From: Solicoccozyma terricola
Lineage: Eukaryota > Basidiomycota > Tremellomycetes > Filobasidiales > Piskurozymaceae
Reading direction: 5' to 3'
Length of the DNA stretch: 64,000 nucleotides
Assembly (NCBI GenBank): GCA_001600875.1
Contig: BCLD01000009.1
Coordinates: forward strand, 506,995 to 570,994
Shown here: piece after piece, positions 49,002-61,243 of the stretch
Numbering within the stretch: position 1 is the stretch's first letter
Layout: each line of letters starts with the position of its first letter
Notes under the pieces: model-generated
What the model saw: only the letters and a program-made list of their open reading frames with translations
What the model was told of the DNA's origin: nothing
Database searches by the model: none
Program-made: the position numbers and the translations under genes

Positions 49002-51274
49002 TCAAACTCTCCAAACCTGGAAGATCTCGGGGACATGGCCAGGCATGTTCCACGTTTCCAGACGGATTTCTTCCCGCTCCTTTACCACTGACCTGCAGTC
49101 GCCCCCATTTGCGAGGTGCAGTGATCCTATATCGATGCCAGAATCTGTGTCCTCTTCTGCTCCGGGCACTCCTCCGGATAAGAGCTTCCAGCCGACAGGC
49201 AAATGTGTCCCGGATTCTTGCTCCGTCATGACCATACGCCGCTTGACGTGGTATACCCTGTTGATCCAACCGATTTGTTCCAAATCCGGTCCACAAGCGG
49301 CAGCGATCTTCTGCAGTCGATCCAGCGTGAAAAAGGGGTAAGATTTCAACCGATCCCGGGTCGTCAAATGCAGGACCCGAAGACGAGGAAGACGCCCTAG
49401 ATAGAATGACAGGGTATCCTGTGAACAACGTATGTATCAGCCGTAGTCTCAAGGTCTCAAGCCGAAGAAACCAATATCACCGTATCCCAGACTTCCACCA
49501 TAATCGACAGACTCTCCAATCGCCTCAACCCCCATCGCTCATCCGTGAGCGCAATCAGATCCGCCTCATCGCACCAATGGCCAGTGAACCACAACTTTTT
49601 CAGATCCGGCCATATCCTGGCAGCGGCTTTGATTTTGTCAATAGAGGCATGTCCACGCTCTTCTGGCTCAATACGGTCCGATATATGTAGAGACTCCATG
49701 ATTGGGGGCAGGAATGAGTCCATGTCGAGGTGAGGGAACTGTGAGTAGTCGAACCATTCTTGATGTTCCGCTGGAAGTTGATCATCCTGGTGTGTTCCGA
49801 ACGGAGTCAACCCACGAGTTTTGGCTCTCGCTCGACTGTAATCTGGTAGAATAAGTCGATGTTGAACTTCGGTCGGCGCCGTTATGGAACGAAGAGCTTT
49901 GAGTCTGATTCCTCGCGTTAGCGCAGATTCCCGTTCGAAAGAGAGCAGTGCATCCAGAAGATACTCGTCGTTGCCGGGCTGAGGTCAGTAGTGATACTGG
50001 TGAGTTTTCATCGTTCCAACACCCCTCGCATAAACACCTCACAAGGTTCACTCCCTCCAACGCCAAGTCCTCCAAGGTGTCCATCGCACTCCTGAGCACT
50101 GCAAAGATCCCACGAGGTCCGGCGTGTCCACATCCCGTAAGCTTGAACGTACGTAGATGATTGAGATGGGGCGCAAGGGAGACGAGGAGATCATCGTTGA
50201 TGTATCGTGCGTCCTGTTGAATTTTAGAGACAAGAGAAAGGAAAAACCTTTGCAATCAACGACGCCGTACTGGCATGAGTGCAACGAATGTTTGCCTAAC
50301 CTGACTGATAATTTCCAAGCCGGTCAACCCTGTATTATAACGCTGGGTGACATCCGCCTTTTTCCCATTCTCAGTCGCATCATCTCGTGCCGCCTCATCG
50401 TCACCTGCATCCCCACTTAGACCTCGAACCAATTCCGCCAACACATCGACCACACCTCTATCCGGTAAAATCAAACGAAGATCCTTAAATCCATGTGTAA
50501 CTCTATCATCACCTGCAGCTGTTAACGCAAGACCGCATAATACACTTGGGTTGTAGGAACCAGCTGAATGACCGTTAATTTCGAGTTTTGTAAGATGGGG
50601 TAGGGCACAGATGGCTTCGAGAAGTGTAGTGGTAAGTGTTGTATCTCGCTGTTGTTGGTATTAGTTGATGATTGTCAGCTGGACGGAGTCTGTCGTGCTT
50701 GCCGTGTATTTGGGAAGGAACCTACTGTCCAACTCAAACTCTCTAGAGACGTCATTTGTCGTATTGCTCGTACGCAAATATCTTCTGACATGTTGCCATG
50801 AGACATGGGATAAAATCTGACATCTGGGAGAGAGAGACGCGAGTTCGGTCATCCAGAAGTTGACAAGTTTGAAGGAAAGGGATACTCGTACCGAGTGATT
50901 TCACTAGACGACAAAGTGAAGGATTTGACGATAACGTGCGGAAGAGGTATCGGAACTGGGACGTTGTATGTGAACATGTCAGGTGGCTGCCGTCTTGATA
51001 CCTACATAAGCCTCGACATACTTTCTCATCAGATCCTCGTTCCCCTGATGTACCAGCTTCTATCAGCTCTTCGACTCTCTGATAATTCCGGAAACCCCGA
51101 TGCATTGCGAAACGCACAAGGTCTCACCCATAACTCTTCATACAAGACCTTGCGTCCCAGCCGACAGAATGTACGATCTACACGACATAGCATGGCGATG
51201 GTGTGGCGGTGTGTGATATGGGATAGTACGAGGGGATATATGTCAGCTGGGAGAGGGTGGGGGACGGATGACAT
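49002..51274 (-). CDS. F-box / leucine-rich-repeat-like protein
   Basis: 583 residues from exons 51274-51128, 50955-50892, 50823-50726, 50648-50301, 50213-50043, 49978-49472 and 49418-49002, all in phase. The N-terminus LPADIYPLVLSHITHRH followed by LCRVDRTFCRLGRKVLYEELW has the F-box pattern seen in basidiomycete F-box proteins, and RYLFRTLSSNPSLCRLVKSL begins LRR-like helices. Scattered LRR-type segments follow (LPHLTKLEINGHS, LNHLRTFKLTGCGHAG, MDTLEDLALEGVNL, RLPRLRVLHLTT). The likely role is a substrate adaptor of an SCF ubiquitin ligase; target unknown. The fourth exon has an acidic insert. The C-terminal end is the least certain part. Confidence 0.7.
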
Positions 51275-52658
51275 GGTGGGGGGATGGAGAGACGGAGAAT
51301 GGGATGTTGCTGTCGTTGGATGGCAATTGGCATTGAGCGATTGAGGTGGAGGTTGGCTGTCACCGGCCCAGGGCTAGACAGGCAATGTTTCACGTGTCAG
51401 CATCGATTCAAGGGAATATATTCACCCGTCAGCTTCGGCTCATCGGGGTGAGAGGGAACGAGTGCGTGGCAGAACCCGGGGCTTACGTCAGACAGACCCT
51501 TCAGTCACGTGATTTCATACATAGAGTGCATTTTCAGTAGCAGAGCTTTATCTCGACCTACTTCCTTCACCATCATCGCCATCAACTTGTGAGTGTCTCT
51601 CAGTCCGTCCCCTCATAATCCACACACACATCCCCATCGGCCTCACCCTCTCCAAGATGACCTTCTACCTTTTTCTCTCCCCGTCTTATCGACCATGTCG
51701 AAACAGAGTATAGCGCCCTCCGTCGCTGGAGGTGTCGCGCCAACTCTGCCGGAAGTTCCCCTTCGGGAGAGCTTTCGGCGGTGTCATTTTCATGCTTTTG
51801 CCAGCGTCTTTTGTCTGAGAAACCTATTGCACCAAATCTATCCTGAATGTTCTGCAAGTCTTTTTTTGTTCGATGATTTGCTGACGATCTTGTCCTGCTT
51901 GGGTTCGTTCGGGTGTCTAGCTAGACCTTCGCAGTCATCATCGATCTACTCCATCCTCGTCTGCTGCGTCTGTAAAGGTGAATACCATTTCTTTCCTTGT
52001 CCTTCTCATCCCCATACCCCACCATTCTCCCCCCTTTTTCATGATGAATTTGTTCTTTACAAAACCATACGCAGTTTCCACTGAATCCTATCGTCGTTCG
52101 TCCTCATCCCCGAGTCTCCTTCGGGAGGTTCCTTTTCATTACTTCCTTTCTCTCCTCTTTACATTCTCCACTCGTATTCCAAACTCGTCTTGTATTTCGG
52201 GATATTGAACCTATCTCTGAGATCGGCGAGGCGGGTGTTGAGAATGTATCGGGTTGATGGGATCGGTCATGGTGATTTGGAACGACGATCGGTGGTGAAA
52301 CAATTTGAGGTCCTTTATTTACTTCCTTGGATGTCTGATCTCACGCTACCCACTCTTTACAAACTCTTGGTGTTTTGGATTTGTTGGATGTATCGCTGAC
52401 GATTGTTATCTTTGCTATCGTGATTTAGGTAACTTTCGAATACAAAGTATTCCATCTGTGGTCGTCCCTCTTTCCTGTGCGCCGTCCATATATATTCACA
52501 ACTATGTATCATACTGTCATCATATGTGATCGATTCGATACATTTCATGCTCACAACCCATTTCTTTTTGCACGCCATGGCCCGCAAGCGGAAACGTCAT
52601 ACAACTTGTTCACCGGGGTATCTTGTCGGTGGGCCTCTCTTCCTACCCACGGTCTCAC
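51275..52658. other. 1.4 kb intergenic with a possible small transcript
   Basis: CACGTG boxes lie at 51391-51396 and 51506-51511. A pyrimidine-rich leader follows with a GTGAGT at 51590 (possible 5'-UTR intron) and an ATG at 51694 beginning MSKQSIAPSVAGGVAP, in a frame open to 52084. A GTGAAT and a CGCAG lie inside that frame near 51979 and 52072. I recognise no family. The motif CTTCGGGAG occurs twice (near 51761 and 52119). Confidence 0.3.
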
Positions 52659-53940
52659 TCACGCCTTATAGGCACCCTTTGTCTCTTCCTCTACGAGATC
52701 GAACTGAGCACCGACCGCATGTCCGATCAGGATTATCATCCGAAGCAAACGCATTGGCCGGGGCCAATTACTCACGTAAGGTAGAGCCTCGAATCGGCCA
52801 GCCTCCTCTGAACCAGTTTCCTTGTAGCTGTGCCAGGGAACAAGAGTTTAGAATTGGTGGGGACCCTCCTAGGTCGCAAAAACATCTCTCGGATGTCGTC
52901 TTACGTGAATTTGGCAACCTCTGGATCGATTGAAATTGGTAACCTTCCGGTAGCTGCTGCGGCTGCTTCAGCAGTGAGGATGCATCGGCATTCGTTTTCC
53001 AGCCTGTAGGTGCCCGAATGCCAATCAACATGACATCGCTGCGTCTTTTATAGGCACACACTCACAGAATGAACCAGGAAATGGCACTTTCCACACAACC
53101 ACCGACAGTCATGATACCATGGTTTTGCATGATTATCGCTTTGTTATTACCCATCGATTCGACGATCTTTGCAGATTCCTTGGACGATAACACGACGCCT
53201 CCATGAGAGTCATATAGAGAGATATCATCCCAGAAGCTTGCAGAATCCTGTGTGTAGAAGGGGAATTTCCGACCTGTTGAACGATCGGGACAAGCTCAGA
53301 TGAGGAGTTTCACGGGTTAGATGAGAAGGCCCTTAACAGCTGTCTCACCAAGAGTGGCGAAATCCTTGCCATACGGTGTATGAGAATGACAAACTGCATT
53401 GACTTCTGGTCGAGCGGAGTGGATAGCGGCATGGATTACGAATGCAGCAGAATTGTAATACTGTCGTTCTCGTTTGCCACCAGCCACGATCTTGCCCGAG
53501 TGATCGATCTAGCATTTGCCGAGGACTGTCAGGCGAGCACGCTGACAACGCATGTTGATACACGCTCACGAGCAAAAGGTCGGATGCTTGCATCATGGAG
53601 AAGTGTTTGCCATAAGGGTTAACCTGCCAAGACAATCTGGGTTAGCGACGGTTATGGCCTAGCACGATCTCTCTCTCACCCAGAAGCAAGACGGGTCGAT
53701 TGGATCCCTAACAGTGACGTGCCCGGATGCTCCTTCGTCTGGAACAGCAACATCAGACCAACCAAACAGCAGACTTTGCCTCAAAGCAGGCTCACAAAGT
53801 TTTTCCCGACCTAGAACACGAAATCCGCATGCCAATCGCTCTTTGACATACTGTCTCTCCTGCAACTTGTCAGAGAAGGTGGGTGCTGGAGGGCCAAAGT
53901 CGAATGAGAGGACATCGATGGGGGAAGCAGGGGTGACCAT
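52659..53940 (-). CDS. class II aldolase/adducin family protein
   Basis: 292 residues from exons 53940-53680, 53623-53570, 53508-53349, 53273-53066, 53003-52905, 52827-52776 and 52703-52659, all in phase. Class II aldolase signatures: GWSDVAVPDEGASGHVTVRD, FWVNPYGKHFSMMQASDLLL, AIHSARPEVNAVCHSHTPYG with the metal-binding His-x-His, then IIMQNHGIMTVGGCVESA with the third His, and a Cys/Ala-rich helix. The family includes fuculose/rhamnulose-phosphate aldolases and non-catalytic adducins; the zinc ligands suggest an active metal site. Fungal members of this type are usually of unknown substrate. It is divergent from HRI1 with a GT repeat between them. Confidence 0.85.
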
Positions 53941-54193
53941 GTTGATGGATGTGTGTGTGTGTGTGTGGTTCCCGGTTCTTGGTCTGTGATTGGGCTGAGG
54001 CTGCTATCTCAGATGAGATAACGGCTGCTGGGCAGTGAACCGTGAACCCACGCGTGTGTCCGCCATACCGCAGAGCGTACCGCCGAATCCGCCCCCCCCC
54101 CCCCCCCTTCTCTCAACACACCACGAGAATAACTAAATCGGGTTGATCAACACTCCCAAGGCTCATGTGATCCTCCAACCAACACACATCACG
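53941..54193. promoter_or_regulatory. divergent promoter with (GT)n and C16 runs
   Basis: A GT dinucleotide repeat lies at about 53949-53967 and a C16 run at 54092-54107. The segment feeds the minus-strand aldolase and the plus-strand HRI1. Confidence 0.5.
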
Positions 54194-54939
54194 ATGACTC
54201 CCAACTCGTCCCGCCAGGCAAGAGCTTCCACGCGTATCTCCATCGCTTGGAGTGGAGCTGAGCCCTTTGAAAATACCAACACTCTCGTGCTCACATTCCC
54301 TGAACACTCTCTCGACCTCAGGGTCTTCAAAGATGGCGGTGGTCAATTGATTGATTGGTCTACGGCAGCGTTCGTGACTAGTGTACAAGGCTCCACACCG
54401 GGTAGGTGACTCTGTGCAGGGGTTCGACGGGGCGTCTCCTGATATCGAAGTATTACGCACCGACAGACAATCCCAAGCTCCGATGGGACCACATTTTCGA
54501 TTCAAGACCTCCTTCGGAACTACCAGATGAGGGCACATTCACGACCCTACCCAATGGAGATGTCCAGGAACGTGGGATCATGTTCAACCCGGAGACGGGC
54601 AAGGACGAACAATACATTGAAACCTGGCGGCGGTTCACGTTGAAACCCGGAGCTGAAGTTTTGCTTCTTGAGAGCGTTTCTGGAGATAAGGCATTCCTGG
54701 GAAGAGTGGACGAATGGGCACTGGGTTTGAGTAAAACAGCTGATAGCTTCCTAGCGTGGCGGGATAAGCTTGACAATGCAGGGTGGACAAGGCAGACTCA
54801 GATTGGACTGGACGGCAGAGAAGGGGTGCTGCCGGCGTTACCTCTCGATGTGGCCCACCGCGACGAATGGAGTCGGTCATCAGTCGTTGAGCTGGGAGGA
54901 AGGAAATGGGTTGTTCTGGAGAACTTTGTAATGCCATGA
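54194..54939 (+). CDS. HRI1: HRI1-family protein
   Basis: 226 residues from exons 54194-54401 and 54467-54939. The intron is fixed by phase: the ACAG acceptor at 54463-54466 joins in frame, whereas the nearer GCAG does not. The protein is all-beta in look, with RISIAWSGAEPFENTNTLVL, LRVFKDGGGQLIDWSTAAFV, WDHIFDSR, NGDVQERGIMFNPETG, YIETWRRFTL and AFLGRVDEWALG, then a final ELGGRKWVVLE strand. This order fits the fungal Hri1 family (two lipocalin-like barrels), whose yeast member interacts with the kinase Hrr25 and with Sec translocation components. Biochemical role is not established. An in-frame ATG 51 nt upstream is an alternative start. Confidence 0.65.
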
Positions 54940-55476
54940 TGGTGACACTGCTTGAGCTTCGCACCTGGTTGCTATGCATTTACCATGATAAACTATTGAG
55001 ATCCGAGTTGGGATGGATGATTCGCGCACATCGAAGGTTAACCCCTAAAATGCCACGTGGCTTGGAGTCGCGGACAACTCCCAAATGATAACTAGGTTTA
55101 AGGTGCATGTATCCCCTGAAGTCTCACGATGGTCATTTGGTGGGAGCGGGGTCACAGAGGGGGATGGTCACGTGATTGCAGATGCAAGCCCGTCATGCAG
55201 CAGCAGCCCGTATCGTATCGTATTCCTCATAATTCATGATGATCAACATAATAATGATCGCTTTACATTTACGACCCATGTCGCTACCCTCGGTTGGTCA
55301 ACTCGTTGATGTTAATCTCCTCTGGGAGGGCTTCGTCACTAGCAACAAAGTGATTGCTGCGAGAGGAAAGTCAAGGATCAGTACGAAATTACGCACGCCG
55401 CAGCCGCCATGTGGGACTAACTAAATCATTCGCTGGATGGGGAAGATGATTTAACAATCGTTAGCAGTCAGATGCA
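54940..55476. other. convergent intergenic between HRI1 and 2OG oxygenase
   Basis: 537 bp. CACGTG boxes lie at 55054-55059 and 55169-55174, although both flanking genes end here. No gene is supported. Confidence 0.4.
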
Positions 55477-56921
55477 TTAAGGGTAAGTGATAGGGACGTA
55501 TTTCACCTTGAGATGATCAAAGTACTGAAAAAAGCAGAGAGCGATCAGACCAGAATGTGGTGGGCTCCATCATCAAACTCACCTTGAATGGCTTCACCTT
55601 GCCTTCATCACCCTCTGGCACCAGGCCTTGAAGGGGAACAATCGTCGTGTCTATCGAAGGCTCAAAGAAGAAGGGTATCGATACTCTGTACTTGTTACCC
55701 CGGTGAATAACGCGGTGGAAGGTTGATTTGTAGACATGGGAGGTGAGTGTGTCGATAATATCGCCGATGTTGACAACGAAAGCGCCGGGAACAGGCTCAG
55801 CAGGGATCCATGAACCGTCCTTGGCCTCGACCTGCAACGACCCAGGGATAGGATCTGCGAACAAAAACGTTAAACATCTGAAAGGACGGAGCTATAAGCT
55901 GTTGATATCTCTTTTCGATGAGCGAGGAGAAGTCTCTCACCCGTAGTCCGTGTGCGCTCCACATGAGATGCCTTGCTCTTGGTTGTCGTTGTCATCGGCT
56001 AGCGGAGGATATCCAATGACTCGAAGAACCCTAGGGACAAGAGGGTTACGGGTCAGGTAATGTTCCAATAACGATGCGATCCGTTTGAATCACCAATACG
56101 GATCCCTCTGAAGCTCTGCAAAGACCTCCTGATGACCAAGAGTATCTGCAATGGCCCGCATAAAGGCTTGACCAACGACCTTCCTGTGGTGACGGCCTTT
56201 TATATTCAGCACAAGTCGTCTCTGTAGACTTCGAAGTTTCACTTGAACGTACATTCTCTCAGTGTAGTCAAGGACGAGTGCTTTGAATTCCGGAAGATCT
56301 TCCTGGGAAGGCCAGAGTTGAACTCCCATAAGTTTATCGGAACTCGGGTTCTCCGGCTCTGGGTAGATGTCGATCGCCTAATGACGATGTCGGCTCGTCA
56401 GTGTTTATAAAGGCGAGGATTTGACCTAGATGTTTGTTTTCCTACCTCCTGCTGGTCGCGCTTGCCATAAGTGACATTCTCGCCGATACGCTGGTATCCA
56501 CGGACTCTATCCATCGACTTGAATATGGATATCTCCTCTTTCCTTTCTTGAGGGAGGTCAAAGAAAGCGTGACCTTGCTCTAGGAGTTTTTCCATCATCT
56601 CAGGTGGAATGCCATGACTGAAAGCCTTACAAGTGTCAGCGTCGATGGAGATCGTATCGGTCCGAGATCAACCTCACCCGGTCACGTAGAAGAAACCTGT
56701 TCCAAGGCGAACAAAGACCTAACACGTCAGCAAAGTCGGTATACGTCTATCGCAAAAGAACACGAACCAAAGGTTTTGCAAGCCTCATCCAAAGCCTTGC
56801 TGGTTGCCAACCTCTCTTCCAGAGTGGAAGACTCGTTGAGGTACGGCGAAATGTCGATAATAGGCAGCTTTGAGATGCTCATTACATCTCCGTTTTGTTT
56901 GAATGCTGCGATGTCTGGCAT
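55477..56921 (-). CDS. Fe(II)/2-oxoglutarate oxygenase (isopenicillin-N-synthase-like)
   Basis: 330 residues from exons 56921-56768, 56696-56678 (19 nt), 56617-56446, 56377-56253, 56183-56094, 56030-55941, 55877-55583 and 55524-55477, all in phase. N-terminal DIOX_N region: LPIIDISPYL, then FFYVTGHGIPPEMMEKL and RVRGYQRIGENVTYG. The catalytic core has CGAHTDYGCLTFLF (His-x-Asp), VVNIGDIIDTLT, STFHRVIHR (second His) and RYRVSIPFFFEP-like RVSIPFFFEP (2OG-binding Arg-x-Ser). This plant/fungal family covers diverse hydroxylases and pyrimidine or amino-acid oxidases; the substrate is unknown. The 19-nt exon encodes the FFYVTG turn. It is divergent from the amino-acid permease, suggesting linked uptake and oxidation of a small molecule. 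Confidence 0.85.
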
Positions 56922-57418
56922 ATTGAGCGCGAGGGATAACGGGTTGATGGAAGGAAATGTGATGTGGATGCGGCGTGTGTAGTGTATGCACAGCAGTAAT
57001 AACCCGAGGTATTCTCTTATACCTCGGCCAACCAGCCAGCGGGCCTTGGCGAACACCGACAAATGCCAGGCACAAGTTGAGAAGTCCCGGAGAAGCACCT
57101 TACCGCCCGCCATCAAGATAACAGCTGAACGGCGACCCCCGATACTCTGCGGACCGCGCGATCCGAGTACGCGTACCGCTGGAATGTGCTTTGTATGGGA
57201 GAGGGTCCCGAAGCGCCGCCGAGCGATAAGGTACAAGTCGGAGTCGACGCCTATGCGCCGTTTAGTGATTCCATTGGAGGAAGGCGAGAGCGACTGGACG
57301 ATGCGGGGCGATAAGGGGTCCCAGTTAGCAGGAAGACACTTATATGCAGCTCGATGTTGCATCCCTCCAATCCTAGCTCTGATACAAGAAGCCAATCCCT
57401 ATTCAAGTCATCAATCCC
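56922..57418. promoter_or_regulatory. divergent promoter: 2OG oxygenase / amino-acid permease
   Basis: 497 bp between two start codons facing away from each other, so both genes probably draw on it. It is GC-rich in the middle (57090-57230) with CGATAAGG/TTATCGC GATA-like words at 57225-57231 and 57309-57316, which could be GATA-factor (nitrogen) sites. Confidence 0.45.
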
Positions 57419-59730
57419 ATGTCCGATTTCAAAGACAAGATTGGGCAATTCAATGGGACGTCAGACGTTCAGCCGGTGGACGAACTCGATCGAGATGGCT
57501 CCACCAAAGAATCGTTCAGTCCCCATCAAGACGTCACCACATCCCTGATCGATGCCCACCGGTGATTGCCTCTACCGCTCATGGAACCGTCGCAGCGTGG
57601 CTGATATACTTGTACATTGGACAGAGGGTTGCGCATGAGACATCTCCAACTCATTGCCATCTCGGGCTCTATCGGTTCAGCCGTATTCGTCAGTATCGGC
57701 AACCCGCTCACAAACGGCGGTCCCATGCCTCTGATTATGGGTATCCTCTTCTGGTCTTCCGTCGTCTACGTGAGTGGGCCGGTCCTCAAGCATCCCTTCC
57801 CCCCTAATGAAGCTCAATGACATCACACAATACTCAGGCAATCTCCAACTGCATGGTGGAGATGACCACTTTGCTACCTGTTGACGGAGGTTTTGTGACT
57901 TATGCCAGCCGCTACATCGACGAGTCTGTTGGTATGGCGCTAGGTTGGAACTATGCGATCACGCAGTGGGCTTTGATCTGCTTTGAATTGACGAGTGAGT
58001 TGTGGGAGGGAATGTCAGCCGGAACAAAGTGGACTGACAATGTGTGTCATAACAGCTCTCAATGTTATCGTGCAATACTGGGACCCCTCCATCAATCCTG
58101 CCATTATGATTTCCGTCGGTCTGGTTCTGTTATTCGTATTTAACATGTGGAGCGTTCGGTGGGTTTGTGTTTCATTTCCAAGGTAGAAAACACGTCTCAT
58201 CGTCTTGCCAAAACCAGATGGTACGGCGAGACCGAATTCTACATCAGTATCCTCAAAGTCATTCTCATCTTCGGTCTCTTCCTCTTCACTTTTATCACAA
58301 TGGTGGGAGGTAACCCATTGCACGATGTGTATGGCTTTCGGTGCGTTGGTTTGAGACCGATGGATACGGCTGGGATGGTTAACTAACTCATATGAGTCTC
58401 CTGCAGCTTCTGGAAAGACCCTGGTGTCTTTGCTTCCTCTACAGCGAAAGGTCGCATCAACGGTATCTGGGATGCAGTCCTCTGGTCGACCTTTGCCATC
58501 GGTAAGTCATTTGCAAAGTTTATAAGCTATCGTCTCCTGATCTTCAGACAACCATGCAGTCGGACCCGATTACTTGAGTCTAGTATCGGGAGAGGTCAAG
58601 AATCCAAGACGTATTCTTCCTCGTGCATTCAACACTACCATCTACAGGATGATGATCTTTTACATCGGTGGTGCACTCTGCGTTAGTATTGTTTGCCCGT
58701 TCAACGATGTTGCTCTATTAGGTGCGATATCAGCCGGAGCTCCAGGAGCTGCCAAGAGTCCTTATGTCATTGCGTGAGTGAAGCGGATCAGCTCGTAGGT
58801 TGAGGATCACTGATCCCCGATCTCCATATAGGATGAATCGATTGAACATCCCCTACCTTCCATCCATCGTCAATGCCGTCATCCTCACATCGATCTTCAG
58901 CACCATGAATAGCTTCTGCTTTGTCGCAAGCCGCACTCTATTCGCTCTAGGGAAGATGGGTCATGCTCCAAAGGTTGTTACCCGTTTGAACAGAAATGGC
59001 GTACCATACGTTTCGGTTCTCATCACTTTGGCATTGGGCTGCTTGAGTTATCTGGCTCTGTCTGCGGGTACATACAAAGGTGAGCCGGGACTTTTCGAGA
59101 GATCTCTTGTGCGGCGACACTGACTTGGGGAGAACTGGTAGTCCTGAATTGGTGGATCAACCTGGTCACCTGTGCTCAGCTCGTCACTTGGTCTATCATC
59201 GCATTGTGAGTCTCTTCCGCATGCATCCAGATGGGAGATTATTCGATTTAACCCAGCTGTGCGTTTTATAGGACCTATCTCCGTTTCCGCTCTGGTCTGA
59301 AGAAGCAAGGGCTGTATGATTCTGGCTTTCTCCCTTACAAGAGTCGCTTTCAACCTTGGTCCGGCTACTATGCCATGTTCTGTTGTCCAGTCACGCTGAT
59401 TTTTAGGTGAGTCTGGAAAGACCTTTGAGGTGTTGCGGTGGCTAAACACATCTCACTTTCAGCGGCTACTATGTCTTCCTCCCAAACTCCTTCGCCGCCG
59501 CCGATTTCATTTTCGCGTACGGCTCCGTATTCATCTTCCTCGCCCTCATGCTTGGATATAAAGCATGGGACATGTTCTTCCGTAAGCAACGCATCCTGTT
59601 CAAGAAGCTAGAGGATATCGACTTTACTGAGGGACTCCAGGAGATTGAGTCGCTCACCGAGCGGGCTGAGAAGAAGAGGGCTAGCAAATCTAGAACTAGG
59701 TGGCAGAGAACTGTAGATAAGGTCTTTTGA
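57419..59730 (+). CDS. amino-acid permease (APC superfamily, fungal YAT-like)
   Basis: 564 residues from exons 57419-57561, 57625-57769, 57838-57994, 58056-58158, 58218-58340, 58407-58501, 58560-58773, 58832-59079, 59142-59205, 59272-59406 and 59463-59730. The first span opens with the family motif RGLRMRHLQLIAISGSIGSA, then YASRYIDESVGMALGWNYA, TEFYISILKVILIFGLFL, DYLSLVSGEVKNPRRILPRA (YAT signature), FSTMNSFCFVASRTLFALG and about twelve hydrophobic spans overall. The N-terminus is hydrophilic and the C-terminus charged with Lys/Arg/Glu helices, as for plasma-membrane permeases. Proton-coupled uptake of amino acids is expected; specificity cannot be read. Every phase closes. Confidence 0.92.
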
Positions 59731-60099
59731 TAGGTTACATTGGGTCAAGATTGTAGTAGAATTTTCGGGGTTGGAGGACAAGGTATGACATCCGTTCAGT
59801 GGATCTTGCTCTATTCAAGGACAACCGATGAGGTAGCTCAGATCGAGCCACTTCTATTTTAACCTCGCGAAGAAGCACTCAACACGCCAAACAACGCCAC
59901 GGTGTGATGCTGTAATCGTTGCAGATGCTGGCATTGCAGGATCAAACCCCACGCAGTGGAGCTATAGCCAAAGTAGAAGGAAAGTGTATTCCTCAAATCA
60001 AGGATACGATCTATATTCCACAACTCGCCCTTTGAAAGCATTCTATAGACAGTTTCCATCATTGCAATCAACCCCGTGAGAAGCTTTTCTAAAATCCGA
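59731..60099. other. convergent intergenic after the permease
   Basis: 369 bp between the permease stop and the esterase-like gene stop. Only short chance frames are seen. Confidence 0.4.
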
Positions 60100-61185
60100 T
60101 CAACCCTCGCGCCCGTGACATGTCCAGCATCCAGGTATGCTTGCGCGGTACATATAGAATAAGGTCATGCTGCAGGACGATAAAGGATGGCGGTTCAGCG
60201 ATACTGAAGCTCCGTTGGTAGGTGTGTGTGGGGGGGGGGATGTAACACTCACTCTCCAAATATGTACGTGCTAAAGCCCTCGGGGAAATGCTGGTCTCCG
60301 TCGTAGTAGCTGAAGAGACACAAGGGGTTTTCGTCAGTTATGGAGTTCCGCAGCATGTCCCCACCATGCAACGCAGAAACTCACTCTACATATCCCTCTA
60401 GTTTTTCTCCCCAAGTAAACAGCTTCACTCCCCTCTGTTCAACCTCCATCTTGGAACTCTGATCCATCTGGAAGATCGCAAGTCCTCCGTAGTAATCGAA
60501 TTTCTTCCTGTGATGCCTCGTCCTGTACATGACGGGCATAGAACCATTTTCGTTGGGCGGGAAGATCTTGTGAATTTCATCCACCATATCTCCGACTCGA
60601 GATCGATGCCATATCATTTGATCCCACGAGTAGCCGATCTTTTGGTATACCACCTCTTTCCCACGATATCGTTCAACATACTGCGAGAAAAGAAATGAGT
60701 GACAATGAGGTTTCAGTTTTTGTTATCGATTCAATTCCAACGACGGGGTTGATCCTTCCTCCCGCTTGCACCCACCGAGCGGAATAAAGCCTCATCCCAG
60801 AAAAGCGAGCTGAAAATGACAAGTTCGGGACGTGTCCAGATGTTATGCTCTTGCATCAGAGGGATCATAAGATCGTTGAACCGTCGCTCGAAAGTATACG
60901 GTGGTTGTTCTCCGCCTTTGTACCACGCAGAGAAGGCTTCGGATGATACGACGCCGTATCTAGCGAGCACGAAAGGGAGGGAGAGGAGCAACACGAATCA
61001 TTTCAGAGGATTGGTCAAACTCTCTCGCCTTGGAATAAAGAACACTCACTCAAACCAATGAGCCATCGTGAAATTCAACCATGCAATGTGACAGAATCCA
61101 CCCGTATGACCACCCCACGAGATGTACTTGAAAACGGGTTTGAGAAGGTAGAGTGTTGCTAATCAGCGACGACCCGCGGGAGGGT

Positions 61186-61243
<58 letters not shown>

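Noticed and set aside
54402..54420. very short intron in HRI1 ending at the first GCAG
   Set aside because: It would be too short for splicing and gives the wrong phase; the acceptor at 54463-54466 fits.
56727..57395. upstream extension of the 2OG oxygenase
   Set aside because: Adds more than 150 residues of promoter-like sequence before the MPDIAAF start expected for the family.
56986..57807. 273-codon plus-strand frame overlapping the permease start
   Set aside because: Runs through the divergent promoter and then out of phase with the permease exons; composition is Arg/Pro-rich like translated non-coding DNA.
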